Assembly (NCBI GenBank): GCA_963932145.1
Contig: OZ010571.1
Span: 152,866,098 to 152,930,097 of the forward strand
Origin: Acanthosepion lycidas
Lineage: Eukaryota; Mollusca; Cephalopoda; Sepiida; Sepiidae
DNA: 64,000 bases
Direction: 5' to 3'
The notes beneath the pieces were generated by a model that ran no database searches, had not been told where the DNA came from, and saw only the letters and a program-made list of their open reading frames with translations. Positions 1 through 11,597 of the stretch are shown piece by piece (the first letter of the stretch is position 1; every line of letters starts with the position of its first letter). The translations under genes were made by a program, and so were the position numbers.

Positions 1-665
1 ATAAATATAAATAAAAAAAGAAAATAAATAGTGATGGTAAAAGAGAGAAAGAAAATATCGAAAAGAAAAATGAATAGGCGTCCAAGTAATAAAAAAGAAA
101 AAAAACTCAGACACTTAGGCTTGTTTTAAATCACATTGGAGGATGCAAGCAAGCAAGGGCGCCATCTTTTTTGAGAGGGCTTTGGGGACATTCCTTGCAT
201 GCCAAGAGCTTGGTGCGCATCTTGGGAGATATTTTGGCTCTGTACACATCTCTTGTGTGTGTCAGGTGTGGGCGAGCTTGTAAGGAGGAAATCTGAAGAG
301 ATGGAAAGAAAGAAAAAGAAAAAGAAAAAAAGGAAGAAATGAATATAAATAAAATCTAACAAAAATGAAAAATAAGATGGAAGAAAAATAAAGGAAAAGC
401 AAATAGAACGAAAACTATAACGATCATAGAATAAGTATGAGAGGGGTAAAGAAAGAAAAAAAAAGAAAGAAAGAAAAAGAGCGAAAGAAACAAAAAGAGG
501 GAAAGAAACAAAAAAGAAAAAAAGAATCGGAATGAAACGAATTAAAAGGCGAGAAACGGAAAGAAAAAAACCAAAGAATAAAAATACTTAAAAAAGAATG
601 AATGAAAAAATGGAATAAACAAAAAAAAGAGAAAAATGAAAATAAAGAATTGAATAAAGATAAAA
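1..665. other. Purine-rich, A-rich low-complexity region without a gene
   Basis: The plus strand is dominated by A and G runs (gaaa, aaag) from about 286 to 660. Positions 115-285 are more complex, but I do not recognise them. Open frames here have no domain and reflect the skewed composition. Confidence 0.7.
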
Positions 666-666
666 T

Positions 667-821
<155 letters not shown>

Positions 822-963
822 TATTAGCAGAATATAGAATTCGAACAAAAATTGAGAAATGCGACATAGTGGAAAACCTTTTTTATTGACAACGCCTTAC
901 ATATTCATTGGATAGTTAGGAACCTACTTAAATACCTAACGAAGTCGAAAAGCGTTGTCAATA

Positions 964-964
964 A

Positions 965-1030
<66 letters not shown>

Positions 1031-1166
1031 AGAGACAGAAATAATATATATATATATATATACAGGGAGAAACAGAACACACACACATACATATATATAT
1101 GCATACAGAAAGACAGAAATAATATATATTTTTATATATACAGGGATAGAACACACACAAACACAC

Positions 1167-1221
<55 letters not shown>

Positions 1222-1277
1222 GACAGAAATAATACACAAACAAACACACATACACACATATATATATATATATATAT
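964..1277. repeat. Cluster of (TA)n arrays with diverged acagggagaaacaga spacers
   Basis: Long TA arrays (964-1027 and 1160-1218) alternate with short spacers. The spacers are related to each other (cagggagaaacagaa-like), so a small unit containing TA plus spacer has been duplicated several times. Confidence 0.85.
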
Positions 1278-1446
1278 AGTGTAACCCGGATATAAGAGAG
1301 TTGTCGGTACCGGAGAAGAAGTCTCTTATATCCGGGTTTCTCTTATATCCAGGTTTGGTCTATTTTGTTTTGGTAAGTATGGCTGTAATTTGGGACCAGA
1401 GAAAATCTCTCTTATATCCGGGTCTCTTATATCCCGGTTACACTGT
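1278..1446. mobile_element. Pogo/Tigger-like MITE, copy 1
   Basis: The element starts agtgtaacccggatataag and ends with the inverted form of the same string (ccggttacactgt). It sits between TA dinucleotides. The ctcttatatccgggt module is repeated inside both arms. Similar terminal repeats are typical of short Tc1/mariner-superfamily (pogo/Tigger) derivatives; the clade is inferred. A related copy lies at 51978-52165. No coding capacity. Confidence 0.7.
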
Positions 1447-1474
1447 ATATATATATATATATATATATATGTGT

Positions 1475-2084
1475 ACAGGGAGAGGGAGAAATAATAAAAG
1501 GAAAGAAAAAGAAACAAATGAATTAAAGAGAATAAATATAGCAAGAAAAGAAAGAATCTAGAAAAATAAAAAGAAAATAAAGAAAAAGCAAAAAAGTAAT
1601 TATAAAAAATCTACGTGATGGGTGGGGGAGATGCAAAATAAAGAAATAAAAGGCAATGAAGGAGAGAAAAATAAAAGTAAAATGAAAGAAGAAAGAAAAA
1701 GAATGAATGAATGACTAGTTGTCATTCTTGTAAGGATTTGAAAGAATGTTTTGGTATTTTCGTGTTTCGACATTCTCAGATCTGAAACGCATTCTCAAAG
1801 ACAGAAAAATGACTCTTTTTACTTCTTTTGTTGCTTTCCGATCACAAGTTTTGTAGCTATTTACTTTGTTCTCACCAGAAAAAAATACATTTCAAAACTA
1901 CTTAATTACCATTAGAAAATGGCGAAACTACTTTAAAGCCTCGCAACAGCATAACCTGTTTGCTGAATCATGTTACAAATATCACTACGCATATTGACAC
2001 ATAGAATTGTATGTGGCCGGATGCTTGGAACGTTCATTTTTCAACCTTAATATCAAGTTTCGAAGCTCACCGTGATAGATTTCT
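1475..2084. other. No gene seen
   Basis: A-rich sequence to about 1700, then unassigned AT-rich sequence. No domain, RNA gene or repeat family was recognised. Confidence 0.5.
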
Positions 2085-2415
2085 CAGGAAGGTAACCGGA
2101 AGTAGCCGATCCCAGAGCAGGGAAGCGATCTGCATCACCTTTGGTAAATACCTGACAACCCTATCACGGTTTGACCCAACTCTTGTGAATGAAATTAGGT
2201 AGACGTCGATGGTTGTGCAAGCGAGGAGTCATAAGTCATCGTGCCTAATGTTTTGAGCGTTACTTGATTTGTTCTAACAGTTGATTATGACAGATTATGA
2301 GCTACATTCTTGTAGTATTAACCACAGGTGAACTCTGCGTGTATTGAATGAACACGGGTATGTCGGAGTGGGTGTCTACAACAGGGATTATCTAGAAGAT
2401 GGGTGTGCTCAGAAA
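2085..2415 (+). repeat. tRNA-headed SINE-like repeat, family H, diverged copy
   Basis: This stretch aligns along its length with the reverse complement of 15176-15600. Shared blocks include gtttgacccaa, gtgaatgaaatt and gtcgatggttgt. This copy is more diverged and lacks a clear tRNA-like head. Confidence 0.55.
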
Positions 2416-2824
2416 CGAATAGTCTACCATTATCTGGACAAATATATGTAAAATCATATCCAGTATAACGGTACTCACGTGATATTAGTTCAATTTCTGC
2501 AGTATATTTTTTAATCTAATGTTGATGGGAATAAACATCGAAAAATTCACGAACTCCAATACATTTTATTATTTGTCACTTTCATTCTCGATATTCTCTT
2601 AGCATTTTGGGAAAGACAAGGATCCATTTTTTTTGCAGTCTGTGCCATTGAAAGTCTCGTCAATGGTATGTCACCATGGTTACTCGAGAAAAAAAGTAGG
2701 GAATGAATATTTGGTCAAATCACTCTCGTATAATTATCTCACTTGTCCAGGCAGTAGCAGTAAAAACTATTACTTACATTGTCTACCTGGACAAATTATT
2801 AAGTTGAGTCATAAGTAATTTACT

Positions 2825-3245
2825 CTTTTGGTTTGGTTTATTTTGTTTTACGGCATGTCAACACATCAATGGGTTATTTAATGCCGACAAGATTTTTAGG
2901 ATAGGTTTTTATGAATAGAATATGTATTCTTCATAAGAAATTAATTTGTAGATCAGGTTTCATTTGCGTATTTTTGTAAAAAAGGTTTTTTGTCCAGAGT
3001 CAAATGTAATGCTGGCAATATCTTTGTTTAAAAATGTATTATTGCTATTTTTAATATAAAAAATCTATTTTTATACATTCATAGTTTTAACTCTAGTTTG
3101 GAGGTTCACTGTTTGCCTGGGGCCATAACAGGTGCTACCACTCTAGGTCAGGATGGTCCTGGGAAGAAGAGCAATTAAGAAAGCTCCGATAAGAGGCCTT
3201 GCTGCCGGATGTAGTTTATCGTTATACCCAGGACTCTTTTCGGAA
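2825..3245 (+). repeat. Dispersed repeat, family C, copy 1
   Basis: Marker strings are gggttatttaatgccgacaa near the left and cataacaggtgctaccac with gggaagaagagcaattaag near the right. The same order occurs at 38670-39085 and 44715-45215, and inverted at 8630-9080. The family looks SINE-like or LINE-3'-derived; its class is unresolved. The interior carries decayed ctggtaat-type units. Confidence 0.7.
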
Positions 3246-3249
3246 TCGA

Positions 3250-3440
3250 TTGCAAATGACGAATGACTAAGTAATAATCGCTGCGAAAACTTTGATTCTC
3301 TAATGAATTCAGATTCTAGAGTTTGTGAAAAAAGTTTTCACGTCAAAACCTGCGGAATTTTACCGGATTATGTGCACCTCGCCACAGAAATATATTATAA
3401 GAGTTCTTAAAAAATGGGTTACGTATGATAAGGTTTAATA
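3250..3440 (+). pseudogene. Mariner transposase 3'-end remnant
   Basis: This short piece aligns with the 3' coding end of the mariner at 3880-4310: both contain a tcgctgcgaaa block, a ctctaatga block, a ttttcrcatcaaaaccngngg block and an attttaccgga/attttattcaa block. Frames are broken. It is either an independent truncated copy or a duplication of the neighbouring element. Confidence 0.55.
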
Positions 3441-3552
3441 TGAACTAGTGGACTGACAAGGACAAATCTCCTTAATCAACCTCCAAAATCTGAAATCCGT
3501 GGAAGGAAGATAATGTGCGTCGTGAGGTTAAGATCGTCGGGACTATTATTCA

Positions 3553-3870
3553 TGTCAGCCAATTAAGTGCCATACGTGATACACGATTGGGCAATCATGT
3601 GTGTCTTGCGATTCATGACTGACAAGGCAGATTTTTACTGGTTTTCGTTAGATAATGTTTTCCAATAAAAACATTTCGCAGTGATCGAAAATGGCAATAA
3701 CCAAGGCTAAAGAAACCAAACTGTCCTGCTATTCAACATATAGCTGAGTGGGGAGAAAAGATGAATTCATACCTTTCCCAAAGGTATTTTTCCGAAAGTA
3801 AATCTAACAAACTGGAAATTCAAACTCGGCTCTCCGAGTTCTCGCTCCGAGCCGATATTAATCCACAGCC
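3553..3870 (-). repeat. tRNA-derived SINE, family A
   Basis: Diverged full-length copy. From left: the hairpin module (catgnatacacgnttnggcnatcatgt... gactgac), a middle segment, the tagctgagtggggaga module, tcatacctttcccaa, and the tRNA-like head on the reverse strand with a B-box-like gagttnnaantcc. Homologous copies lie at 14370-14690 and 17758-18056. Confidence 0.7.
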
Positions 3871-3879
3871 CAACGCACA

Positions 3880-4310
3880 TAGAAATTTTAAAAGACAATG
3901 AAGCGCTTAATACTTATTATCAGTTGCAACGGGTTCATAAATGTTTCGTCGAAAAGCATCCTTTACTCGTCAATAGAAAAAAAATGTTGTTCATGACAAC
4001 GCAAGGCAACATATAGCAAAAATAACCCAGTGAAGAATTTTTGAACTCGGTTGGTCTTTTCTACCCGATCAACCATATTCAAATCACCTTGCCCCAATCG
4101 ATTATTATTATTTTCGATCGCTGCGAAATGCTTTCATAGGAAAACTTTCTCTAATGAAAACCATACTCAAGTCACGATTAAAGTTTTTTTTCGCATCAAA
4201 ACCAGTGGAATTTTATTCAAAAGGTATCGAGGAACTGCCTTTTATGTGGCAACAAGTTATTGCAAATAAAGGCGAACGTATACTAATGAATAAAATGTTG
4301 TCGTGGACCA
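3880..4310 (+). pseudogene. Mariner transposase C-terminal remnant (Mos1-like group)
   Basis: A broken C-terminal half of a mariner DD34D transposase, the enzyme that cuts and pastes the element at TA sites. Readable blocks, with frame changes between them, include YYQLQRVHKC, LLVNRKKMLF and the terminal FFASKPVEFYSKGIEELP with WQQVIANKGE. The catalytic block after LLVNRKKMLF is frameshifted and stops interrupt the SPDLAPSD region. It is a dead copy. The mariner at 55290-56165 is the closest relative in the window. Upstream N-terminal coding sequence is missing. Confidence 0.8.
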
Positions 4311-4431
4311 TGGATTTATGTGTTGTTAAATTAGGAACAAGTGTGTTTATTCCTGCTAGAAGATCCACTACAAGAACATGGCGGACTCAGAGATTGAATC
4401 CACCATAAAGAAGTGTAAAGAAAACCAACAA

Positions 4432-4541
<110 letters not shown>

Positions 4542-4799
4542 AACAAGTATATGTATTAAACAACAAAATTTACAATGGACATAGACATTAACATTTGTAT
4601 TTGTGTGTGAACGTAAAGAGTTTGTATTTTGGTGAATGTTCGTACGTACGTGCATGTGTGTATAATGTTCATGGCGTCTCCCACAAATGGGAAGACGCAA
4701 TCTTCTGCGAGAGCTTACATTGTAGATGAGTTCGCTGAAAATGAAGAAATGTAAAAGAGAACTAGGCAAGAAATCACCCAGTGTTTATAGTTTAGGGAG

Positions 4800-5225
4800 A
4801 GCGTCCCCTAGTGAACAATTTGGACAATTAAGGAGGAGTTAACTCCGACAATGAATACTTTATTTTTTTGAAGAATAAAGTTCGTAAACAAAAACAGAAA
4901 TTATTTATAACTAATCTAACATTAAACTGAATATACACAAATAAACGCGCAAAATTTTAAGTAAAACGCCTAATCACTATAATGAAAAGAATGCGATTAA
5001 AGACAAAAGCAAAAGACGTTAGGAATTTGTCGAAAACCTTTTTACATCAAAATCTGCGGAATTTTATTCAAAAAGTATCGAGTAGTTGCTTGATAAATGA
5101 CAAGTCATTGTAAACAATTGTAAAAATGTAATTGAATAAAATGTAATTGTACTTTATTCTTTTGAAGAATAAAATTGATAAACAAAAACGAAAAATATTT
5201 ATGACTCAACCTATTTTATACAAGG
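4800..5225 (+). pseudogene. Mariner 3'-end and 3'-UTR remnants, two pieces
   Basis: Two partial copies of a mariner terminus. The piece at 4850-4920 and the piece at 5150-5215 share tactttattcttttgaagaat, a run of aaacaaaaac, and an atttatnact ending. The second also encodes a decayed transposase end with a readable FTSKSAEFYSKSIE just upstream (5040-5090). Confidence 0.6.
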
Positions 5226-5544
5226 AAAAGACTGTGTCCTTTTCTTTTAGAAAATGTGATTATTTATTTTTTGCTTAGAAAATTTAGAATGTATTTGAGT
5301 TAAATTGAAATTTGGTATCTCACTCTTAAGCAACTCTTTCATACTTTCAAATTCCTCGTGAGTTATCCACGCGTTTACGCGCAAAATATAACGTATATAT
5401 TCACATACATTAACCGATGAGCCCAAATGATATGACTAATTGGGCCTGAATCAAGGTTGACTGCTACTTTTTGATAACAAATGCACATTTCAAGGTCATA
5501 TAGGTAAGCTAGCCTTCATCTTGAACGCCACAGATTTGACAAAG

Positions 5545-5960
5545 AAAAAAGATTTGAGTAACTTTGATAAAGGACAAATTGTTATGGCCAAAAAACAAAA
5601 AAAAAAACAAAAAAAAACTAAACTAAGGCAATGCATTTAAGAAGCAACACGGCTTGTTGGTGCGTACGAAGACGGAAAAACCAATCGCCGACAAGGCTTT
5701 GGGAGGCCAAGATTTATCGATGCGAGAGGTAGGGGTCCATCAGAAGGGCTAATATGGCACAGTTTCCATCACAACACTATATGTTGTTATATATGGGTAT
5801 ACAAAGACGGATGATAAAAAATGCCAAACGTCGAAAACATCTGCAGCGTTGCAACTCAGACCAGAAACCATGTTTGTTGACAGGTTGCATTTTCTTCCAG
5901 TCAAACCCTTGTGGCTTAAAAATAACCGTTCGGCCAGATCGTTACACATGAATGAAAATC
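5545..5960 (+). pseudogene. Tc1-like transposase remnant, N-terminal half
   Basis: Tc1-family transposase pieces in shifted frames. DLSNFDKGQIVMAK marks the first DNA-binding helix-turn-helix; TARLVG, EDGKTNRRQGFGRPRFIDARG follows, the usual GRPR-type linker. After 5740 the sequence is still recognisable but scrambled by indels (QHYMLLYMGIQRRM then RRKHLQRC). The DDE catalytic half is absent. A poly-A-rich insertion (aaaaaacaaaaa) interrupts the first helix region near 5590-5620. Inactive. Confidence 0.75.
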
Positions 5961-6154
5961 ATGACTAGTTCTAGCAGTAAAACAGAATTTAATCTTGGAT
6001 CGTAACCTACTACTATAGACAAGCGAAGCCGGCATGAAGCGTAGGTAATGGGGACATAACTAGTGTAATGTGCGTCTGAGTGAGATTCGTTAACGTCCCA
6101 ACCATGACACTTGGATTCGCATTAAACCATGATCGATTCGTTAAGGTGGAAAAT

Positions 6155-6500
6155 TTCGCTCACTGTTAGACTGTTCTAGTTCCACGTGCCATGTTTAATG
6201 GATGTCAGTTATCTCCATTTAATTCCCCTCTCCAAGCTCTCCACTGCCGTAACCGGTTATTGAACTCTCACTTTTTGGGTCCTGTCACTTGATCTAACTA
6301 ACGCCTTTATCCACTGTGTGGGACTAGAACAATCTACTCCAGTGAGCGAAATAAAGGGTTCAGTTCGACATTCCAACCACATGAAGAAGACAAGAGCGTA
6401 CAACGGCCGAAACGTTGTAATAAATATGGCGATAAAGATGAGGACAATAGTCCGAATAATGTAAATAATGTACATAATACCTCATCTCAGAAATATAGAC
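6155..6500. repeat. tRNA-derived SINE, family B, with inverted head
   Basis: Positions 6155-6325 are the reverse complement of the family B head, including the tRNA-like region (atccactgtgtgg is the inverted A-box side). Positions 6325-6500 are the family B tail in plus orientation: ggactagaac, gtacaacggccgaaacgttg, gatgaggacaatagtcc, and cctcatctcagaaatataga. Head and tail therefore point in opposite directions. Compare the head-to-head pair at 18058-18600. Confidence 0.8.
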
Positions 6501-6789
6501 AGATACTTGCGTATTAGTATTATTTTTTTTTTTGTTTGGCCTTAATAAATGAATTTTATAAAATAATCGTTTAGTGAATAGTTTTTCTGTTTTTCTTTCT
6601 TTGTTCTTTCTTTCTTTCTTTCTTTACTTGATCGTCGGCAAAAGAAATTCAGAGGAATTATTTTTTTAGTTCCTTTCTTTGTCGCGATAGTAAATCGTTC
6701 TGAGAACATTTTCTTATTTCTTTCCTTAACGCTACATAAAGAACGAATTGGATGTAGGATGTTCTTTTTACGTCTCTCCAAATAAGACG

Positions 6790-6985
6790 AGAGAGGCACG
6801 GTGGAGTAAGGATAGCGATTGAGGAATCGGAGAACCGAGTTCGAATTCCAGTCGGATCCATTATATTCACTTACGGGCTTCACTTACGTTGGAAAGTTAT
6901 GAATCCTCTTCTTCTCCCCCCACCAGCTATGGGGTGGGGAGATAAAGAGGATGGGGGTTATAGACTTGGCTCTATAATGTTGGGT
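6790..6985 (+). repeat. tRNA-derived SINE, family A, plus-strand copy
   Basis: The tRNA-like head starts at ggcacggtggagtaagg, with B-box-like gagttcgaattcc at about 6838. The body has ttatattcacttacg and then cctcttcttctcc and ccagctatggggtggg. It shows the element in head-to-tail order, unlike most copies here. Confidence 0.8.
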
Positions 6986-7338
6986 GACAAGCCTTCTAGG
7001 AGAAGGAAAATCTCTGAATTCAATTCTCCGGCCTGGAAAGAGTTGGGTTCCGTTAGGCTATCTTGCCCAATAACCTCTACCATGGCTTCACACATGACCT
7101 ACGGGTCACAAAAAATAAGAAGAAGACGAGAATAATCAGTAAGCTAAAGATTAAGCAGACTGAATAACTCTCGGACTAACTTTTGACTGACCACAACTTA
7201 CATTTTTCTCTTGCGTAAAATATCAGGAATACACATTCGGCCCGATTGTTAAATAACATAGGTTCACATTTGGTTTATTTTGCAGATGAAAACTTAAAAC
7301 TTCATCCATTTCCGTGAATTAATGTGGTGGTCTTTTAA

Positions 7339-7361
7339 TATGGAGATGAGAGAGAGAGAGG

Positions 7362-7395
<34 letters not shown>

Positions 7396-7409
7396 GATAG
7401 ATAGAGATA

Positions 7410-7442
<33 letters not shown>

Positions 7443-7445
7443 GGA
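7339..7445. repeat. (GA)n/(GATA)n microsatellite
   Basis: A GA run, then about ten gata units, then mixed ga/gata repeats to 7445. Confidence 0.95.
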
Positions 7446-7449
7446 GAGA

Positions 7450-8150
7450 GTCTTTGTTAATGTGCATGTAGGTATAAGTATAAATATTTCTTTCGATTCT
7501 CTCTGCGGAATTTTTAATTTGCTTTCCGAAGCTTTAGGGTAAGGGACAGCAGATGAAATGCTTTTCAGTGGCTGGTCCGGTCCGTTTGCCTCTCCGTCAC
7601 TGTCTTAACACTTTTTTTAAGACAATAAAATTAATTCCCGTATTGTTCTTGATTTTGATTGGTTCAAGAAATGACTAATTTGACAATCCCTTTTTCTTCA
7701 CCGATTTAGGAATGATGACCTTTTGGCCTCTTATTTATTTCTTTATTCTTTTTGTTTTTATTTCTTTATGGCAAACCAAACTATTTTGCCAACTTTTAAC
7801 TTTCTAATTTTTTTTTTTTTAAATAGTGATTTTTTTCTTTTTCTATTAATACATCCTTATATAGAAAATATTTTTCAAGCTTAATTTTTTTACTTAATCC
7901 AATTGTAAGTCGGCTGGACTGAATTAGATTTATTCTAGGCCTCCCTTTGTTCGTTTCTTTTCTTTTGAAAAGTCGATTGTACCAACTTTACATACGTCAA
8001 AAAACGAAGCTACTATCGTTTTTCATTACCATTCAGAAACTGAGTTTTCTCCAGTCACGATGAACAGTTTTTTTACTTCTCAATGAGGCTCTATTCTTTA
8101 AATCGTCTGTTGAGCCTCAAGATCTCTTTAGACTGTAACTAGAACTCATA
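7450..8150. other. No gene seen
   Basis: AT-rich sequence with poly-T runs. No coding signal, known repeat or RNA gene was recognised. Confidence 0.5.
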
Positions 8151-8151
8151 T

Positions 8152-8617
8152 ACCGTAATTCACCATATTCATTCATAATACTAAAATTGTACTGAAAGTG
8201 TGAGAAAATGCTTCTACTCATACATAATACGCACCCATTGTGTGGTAATCAAACCCTATAAAGTGTACATCTCCAATTTCATTACGGCCAGCGTTTTCTA
8301 CTCTTATTTAAAAAAAAATGGTTTTAAAAATAGAATAATTATTCTAATTTAGTTTTATGATAATTCTTATTTTATTTTACATTTGTAAGTATTGTTAGGT
8401 ACATATGATTGTATTTGACATCTTTATGGGGTCGCAATCACCGAGCGTCAAATTGTCGTATGTTTGTGGTGAGTAGTCATTTAGCAAATGAAATCGACCT
8501 ATGAAACGGCCATTTTTTAAAGAGTTTTTTGCATAATACGCACCCTAATTTTGCTTATTATTTTTTATTTTTTTATTTTAGAAAAATGCGTATTATACAT
8601 GGGGGAATTACGGTATA
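8152..8617. mobile_element. Candidate MITE with accgtaattc terminal repeats
   Basis: The left end reads accgtaattcaccat and the right end is its inverted form (atgggggaattacggt). Both ends are followed inwards by a cataata/tataatacg motif, and taatacgcaccc recurs inside at 8227 and 8535. It sits in a TA context. No transposase is encoded; the superfamily is uncertain. Confidence 0.55.
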
Positions 8618-8629
8618 CTATCAATTGTT

Positions 8630-9080
8630 AAAGATATTGTATAGTCCTGGATATGACAATAAACTACATCCGACAGAACGGTCTGTTTTGATTGGGAGAT
8701 TTGAAGTTTTGAGGGGAGTGGAACCACCCCTTAATTGTAGTTGTTCCCAGACCCCACCCTGACCCGGGGGTGGTAGCACCTGTTAGGGGTCTCAACTACG
8801 GGAAAATAGTGAACCCCCAAACAAAAACAAAACACTATGAAAGTATAAAATTGCATTTTTATAGTAGAATGACCATTAATACATTTTATAGTAGAATTAT
8901 CAACAATATATTTTATCTGCAGTTGAAGCCATAAAATTGTGTTTAATTAACCCATATAGGTCGATATACCACTAAACAAAAACAACCAAACCAAACCAAT
9001 CAAAATATTTAGATTTCGGCATTAAATAACTCATAGAGGTGTTGGTATGCCGCTAAACAAAAATATCCAGCCAACCAAAC
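8630..9080 (-). repeat. Dispersed repeat, family C, inverted copy
   Basis: Reverse-complement matches to the other copies: ggtggtagcacctgttagg, the aactacatccgacag block and cggcattaaataactcata. The right part holds a second partial unit, since the tatgccgctaaacaaaaa block appears twice (about 8968 and 9050). Confidence 0.7.
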
Positions 9081-9249
9081 TAAAGATACTGGAAAAATGA
9101 TCGGTTCATTCAATCGCTTCATGAATTAGCTGACTTCTTCTATCCTTCATTATCATTACAAATGTCAGATTAGACCAAAAGTGAAGCATTGCTGTCTTAT
9201 CTAGTCTGTAGTTACTCAATTCTCTTTTTCTAACCGTAACAGAGTTCAT

Positions 9250-9720
9250 AATCTTTAACTTGGCCTAGTGGGGTGGGGAGAGTCTTATACCTCACTCTGC
9301 AACCCTTTTTCCCATAGACACAACGTTGAGGACCAATCGATGTTCTATCGCTATTTTCATGGCAAATGTTTAGATGAGATCCATTCTTTATTTTCACCAA
9401 TACAGAACTTTAAACCTAATCACCCTTATTTCCCTCGTATCCACAATGTAAGAAGAAAGTTACTTTAAGATTTTTTTCCCCGAAGAACTACCACTCTGTA
9501 GAACAGACTCCTGCGTGGAAGATTCCCTGAAAACTACGATCTTAACCTTTTCAAGTCAAGAGTAAATCATTATTTATCCTCCTTATCCTTCAATTACTAC
9601 AACCTACTATTTCATTCATATAAAACAAAACCTCATTCATCATTATCATTTTAACAGTATCCCTTTATTTTCAGTGGCTCCTGCCCTCCCCTTATATTGG
9701 TTGAATTTTAATGTAATAAA
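9250..9720 (+). pseudogene. LINE 3' end (Jockey/CR1-like), copy 1
   Basis: C-terminal end of a non-LTR retrotransposon ORF2, which lies after the reverse transcriptase domain. Readable blocks: FSHRHNVEDQSMFYRYFHGKC then DEIHSLFSP, HPYFPRIHNVRR, and in later frames FFPRRTTTL, NRLLRGRFPENYDLNLFKSR and VNHYLSSL. This arrangement recurs at 30750, 41960 and, inverted, at 39650, 50215 and 58255. The 5' part is missing, as expected for 5'-truncated LINE insertions. A stop and frame changes make it inactive. Clade assignment is from memory. Confidence 0.75.
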
Positions 9721-9859
9721 AAGGAATAAAAGTTGGAATCATCGAGTCAATGCGAACGATCCTTTTCTTAACTGCATAGTATGTGCTTCGCCAGGGCGAT
9801 ATACAGTTTTGAATTCAGAATTTTCCTATACCAATTTCCACATAGGGCTATAGAAGCTA

Positions 9860-10020
9860 GTCTGTTCTGCTATTTACCCATAGCTGGGGGAGAGATGAGT
9901 TGGATTCAAGAGTTGGATTAATATCTTTCCCAAGGATATTAGAATGTAATTCAATACAATAAACTTGAGTGGAATTCAAACTCAGCTCTTCGAGACGCAA
10001 TCCATTACTCTACCATGACA
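9860..10020 (-). repeat. tRNA-derived SINE, family A, partial
   Basis: Contains cccatagctgggggagag, ctttcccaaggatatt, and gtggaattcaaactcagct, then the inverted head (accatgacac). A short echo of the head (attactctaccatgacacc) is repeated at about 10079. Confidence 0.7.
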
Positions 10021-10243
10021 CTATATAATAAATGTATATATTAGTATTTATTAGTATACATTATATACTATATATATATTACTCTACCATGACACCATAT
10101 AATAAACGTATAATAAATACTGGAGCAATAATTCCAAAAGCCAAACTTATTTTAATTGGCTGATCTAATGTACAACTATGGTCTTCGTTCTGGAGTGGTG
10201 TTCTCTGCAACTTTTACCAGTTTTTACCATAATATAACATTAT

Positions 10244-10392
10244 ATACTTATACATTATGAAATGAACATAGTCCGGCAATTATTTTAAGACATTTTTATG
10301 TATATACATTCTTTTTATAGATACAAGTATTTAAGTAAATGCTCTGTTTATAATAAAAATGTCTTAAAATAATTGTCGGACTTGGTCCATTC
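10244..10392. repeat. Foldback carrying a SINE tail
   Basis: The outer arms agtccggcaattattttaag and its inverted form enclose the reversed 3' tail of the class II tRNA SINE (tacaagtatttaagtaaatg). The outer arms extend by about ten more bases (cattatgaaatgaac against gttcattccataatg-like). Confidence 0.65.
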
Positions 10393-10486
10393 CATAATGT
10401 GTGACGTCATTTGTTTACATTTGGATACGCATCGAGCAGATATGAATGTACGTGAGAAAAATCATGGAAAATTGTAGCTTAAAAAT

Positions 10487-10745
10487 AGTAAAATCGACCT
10501 TACTAACCGAAACGCTCTTCTGTGGCGAAATGGGTAAAAGCACGTCAGGCTATATGACGATTCCGTATAGGATACATGTTCGATTCCTGTCGGAGGACGC
10601 ATATTTTCTATGACAATTTCTCGGATATTCAGGCCGGTAAATGTTGTTAATACTGTTTATTATGAACAGAGCATTTACTTAAATACTTGTATCTATAAAA
10701 AAGAATGTATAAACATAAAAATGTCTTAAAATTATATACTCAGTT
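10487..10745 (+). repeat. tRNA-derived SINE with a class II-like head, copy 1
   Basis: A leader (aaaatcgacctta) precedes a tRNA-like region with an A-box side at gtggcgaaatgggtaaa and a B-box at tgttcgattcctg. The A-B distance is long, as in tRNA-Leu/Ser. The tail has ttcaggccggtaaatgttg and gagcatttacttaaatactt, ending in an atgtcttaaaat block. Close copy at 27135-27372. Confidence 0.75.
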
Positions 10746-11597
10746 GCGGGTCATCAATCTCAGAATCATTGAAATCCTTCATGGTTCCCCCGAAGGTAGC
10801 ACATCTTCCAAAAGGCCAATGTACTCTAGCATATTGCATGATTTATATAAGAATGGTTTCAGAAACACGAAGAAGACTGTTTGGCTTTACAAACCAAATT
10901 TCCCATTGAGTACTTATAGGATGCGTTGAACCAAGTTCACTTTCAGGAATCTTCACCAGTTAACTTGGTGCCAAATTCCAGAAAAAAACCCTTAAAGTTT
11001 TGTACACTTCTTAGCATATAGGATAACAACTTTTTTTACGAAACAACAGCTATTGAGTAGGTGGTGATAATTCTTCGGCTCATTAGTCGAGATGATTTTT
11101 AAAGTAAAACAGAGAACATTATAAATTTACTCAGCCATTAATTGCTCTCTGGTCTTCTGAATCGAGAAGCACAAGAGAAAATCTCAAGAAAGGAACATTA
11201 TACACATGAATCATCATCAAACATCAAGGAAAGTATTCCGCTTTTGATTCGATTAATTCTTCAAAATAATGTTTTGTATATCTTTTACTCTTTGAAATCA
11301 TTGAACAGATAAAAAGCAGATCAACTGAAGTTGAAGATCTAGAAGAATACACCGCGGGTGAAAGTACATCTTAATCAGACACCATGATTGATTGCTATGT
11401 CGCATTTGTAGCATGAGGATGTGCTTGCTATGCAGTGAAATCGCCAGTCAATATCTTTATATTATATATTTTGACACAAGGCCATAATAATTTACCACAC
11501 TGTGATGACCGTACAAATTACGCTGATGAATTCATATACGTGAGAAAATTGTCAGCTATTGATTTATAAAAGTTTGCATCCCGATCAAGAAAAATAC
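10746..11597. other. No gene seen
   Basis: Mixed AT-rich sequence. No protein domain or repeat family was recognised apart from a short match to LINE-like sequence that I could not confirm. Confidence 0.5.
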
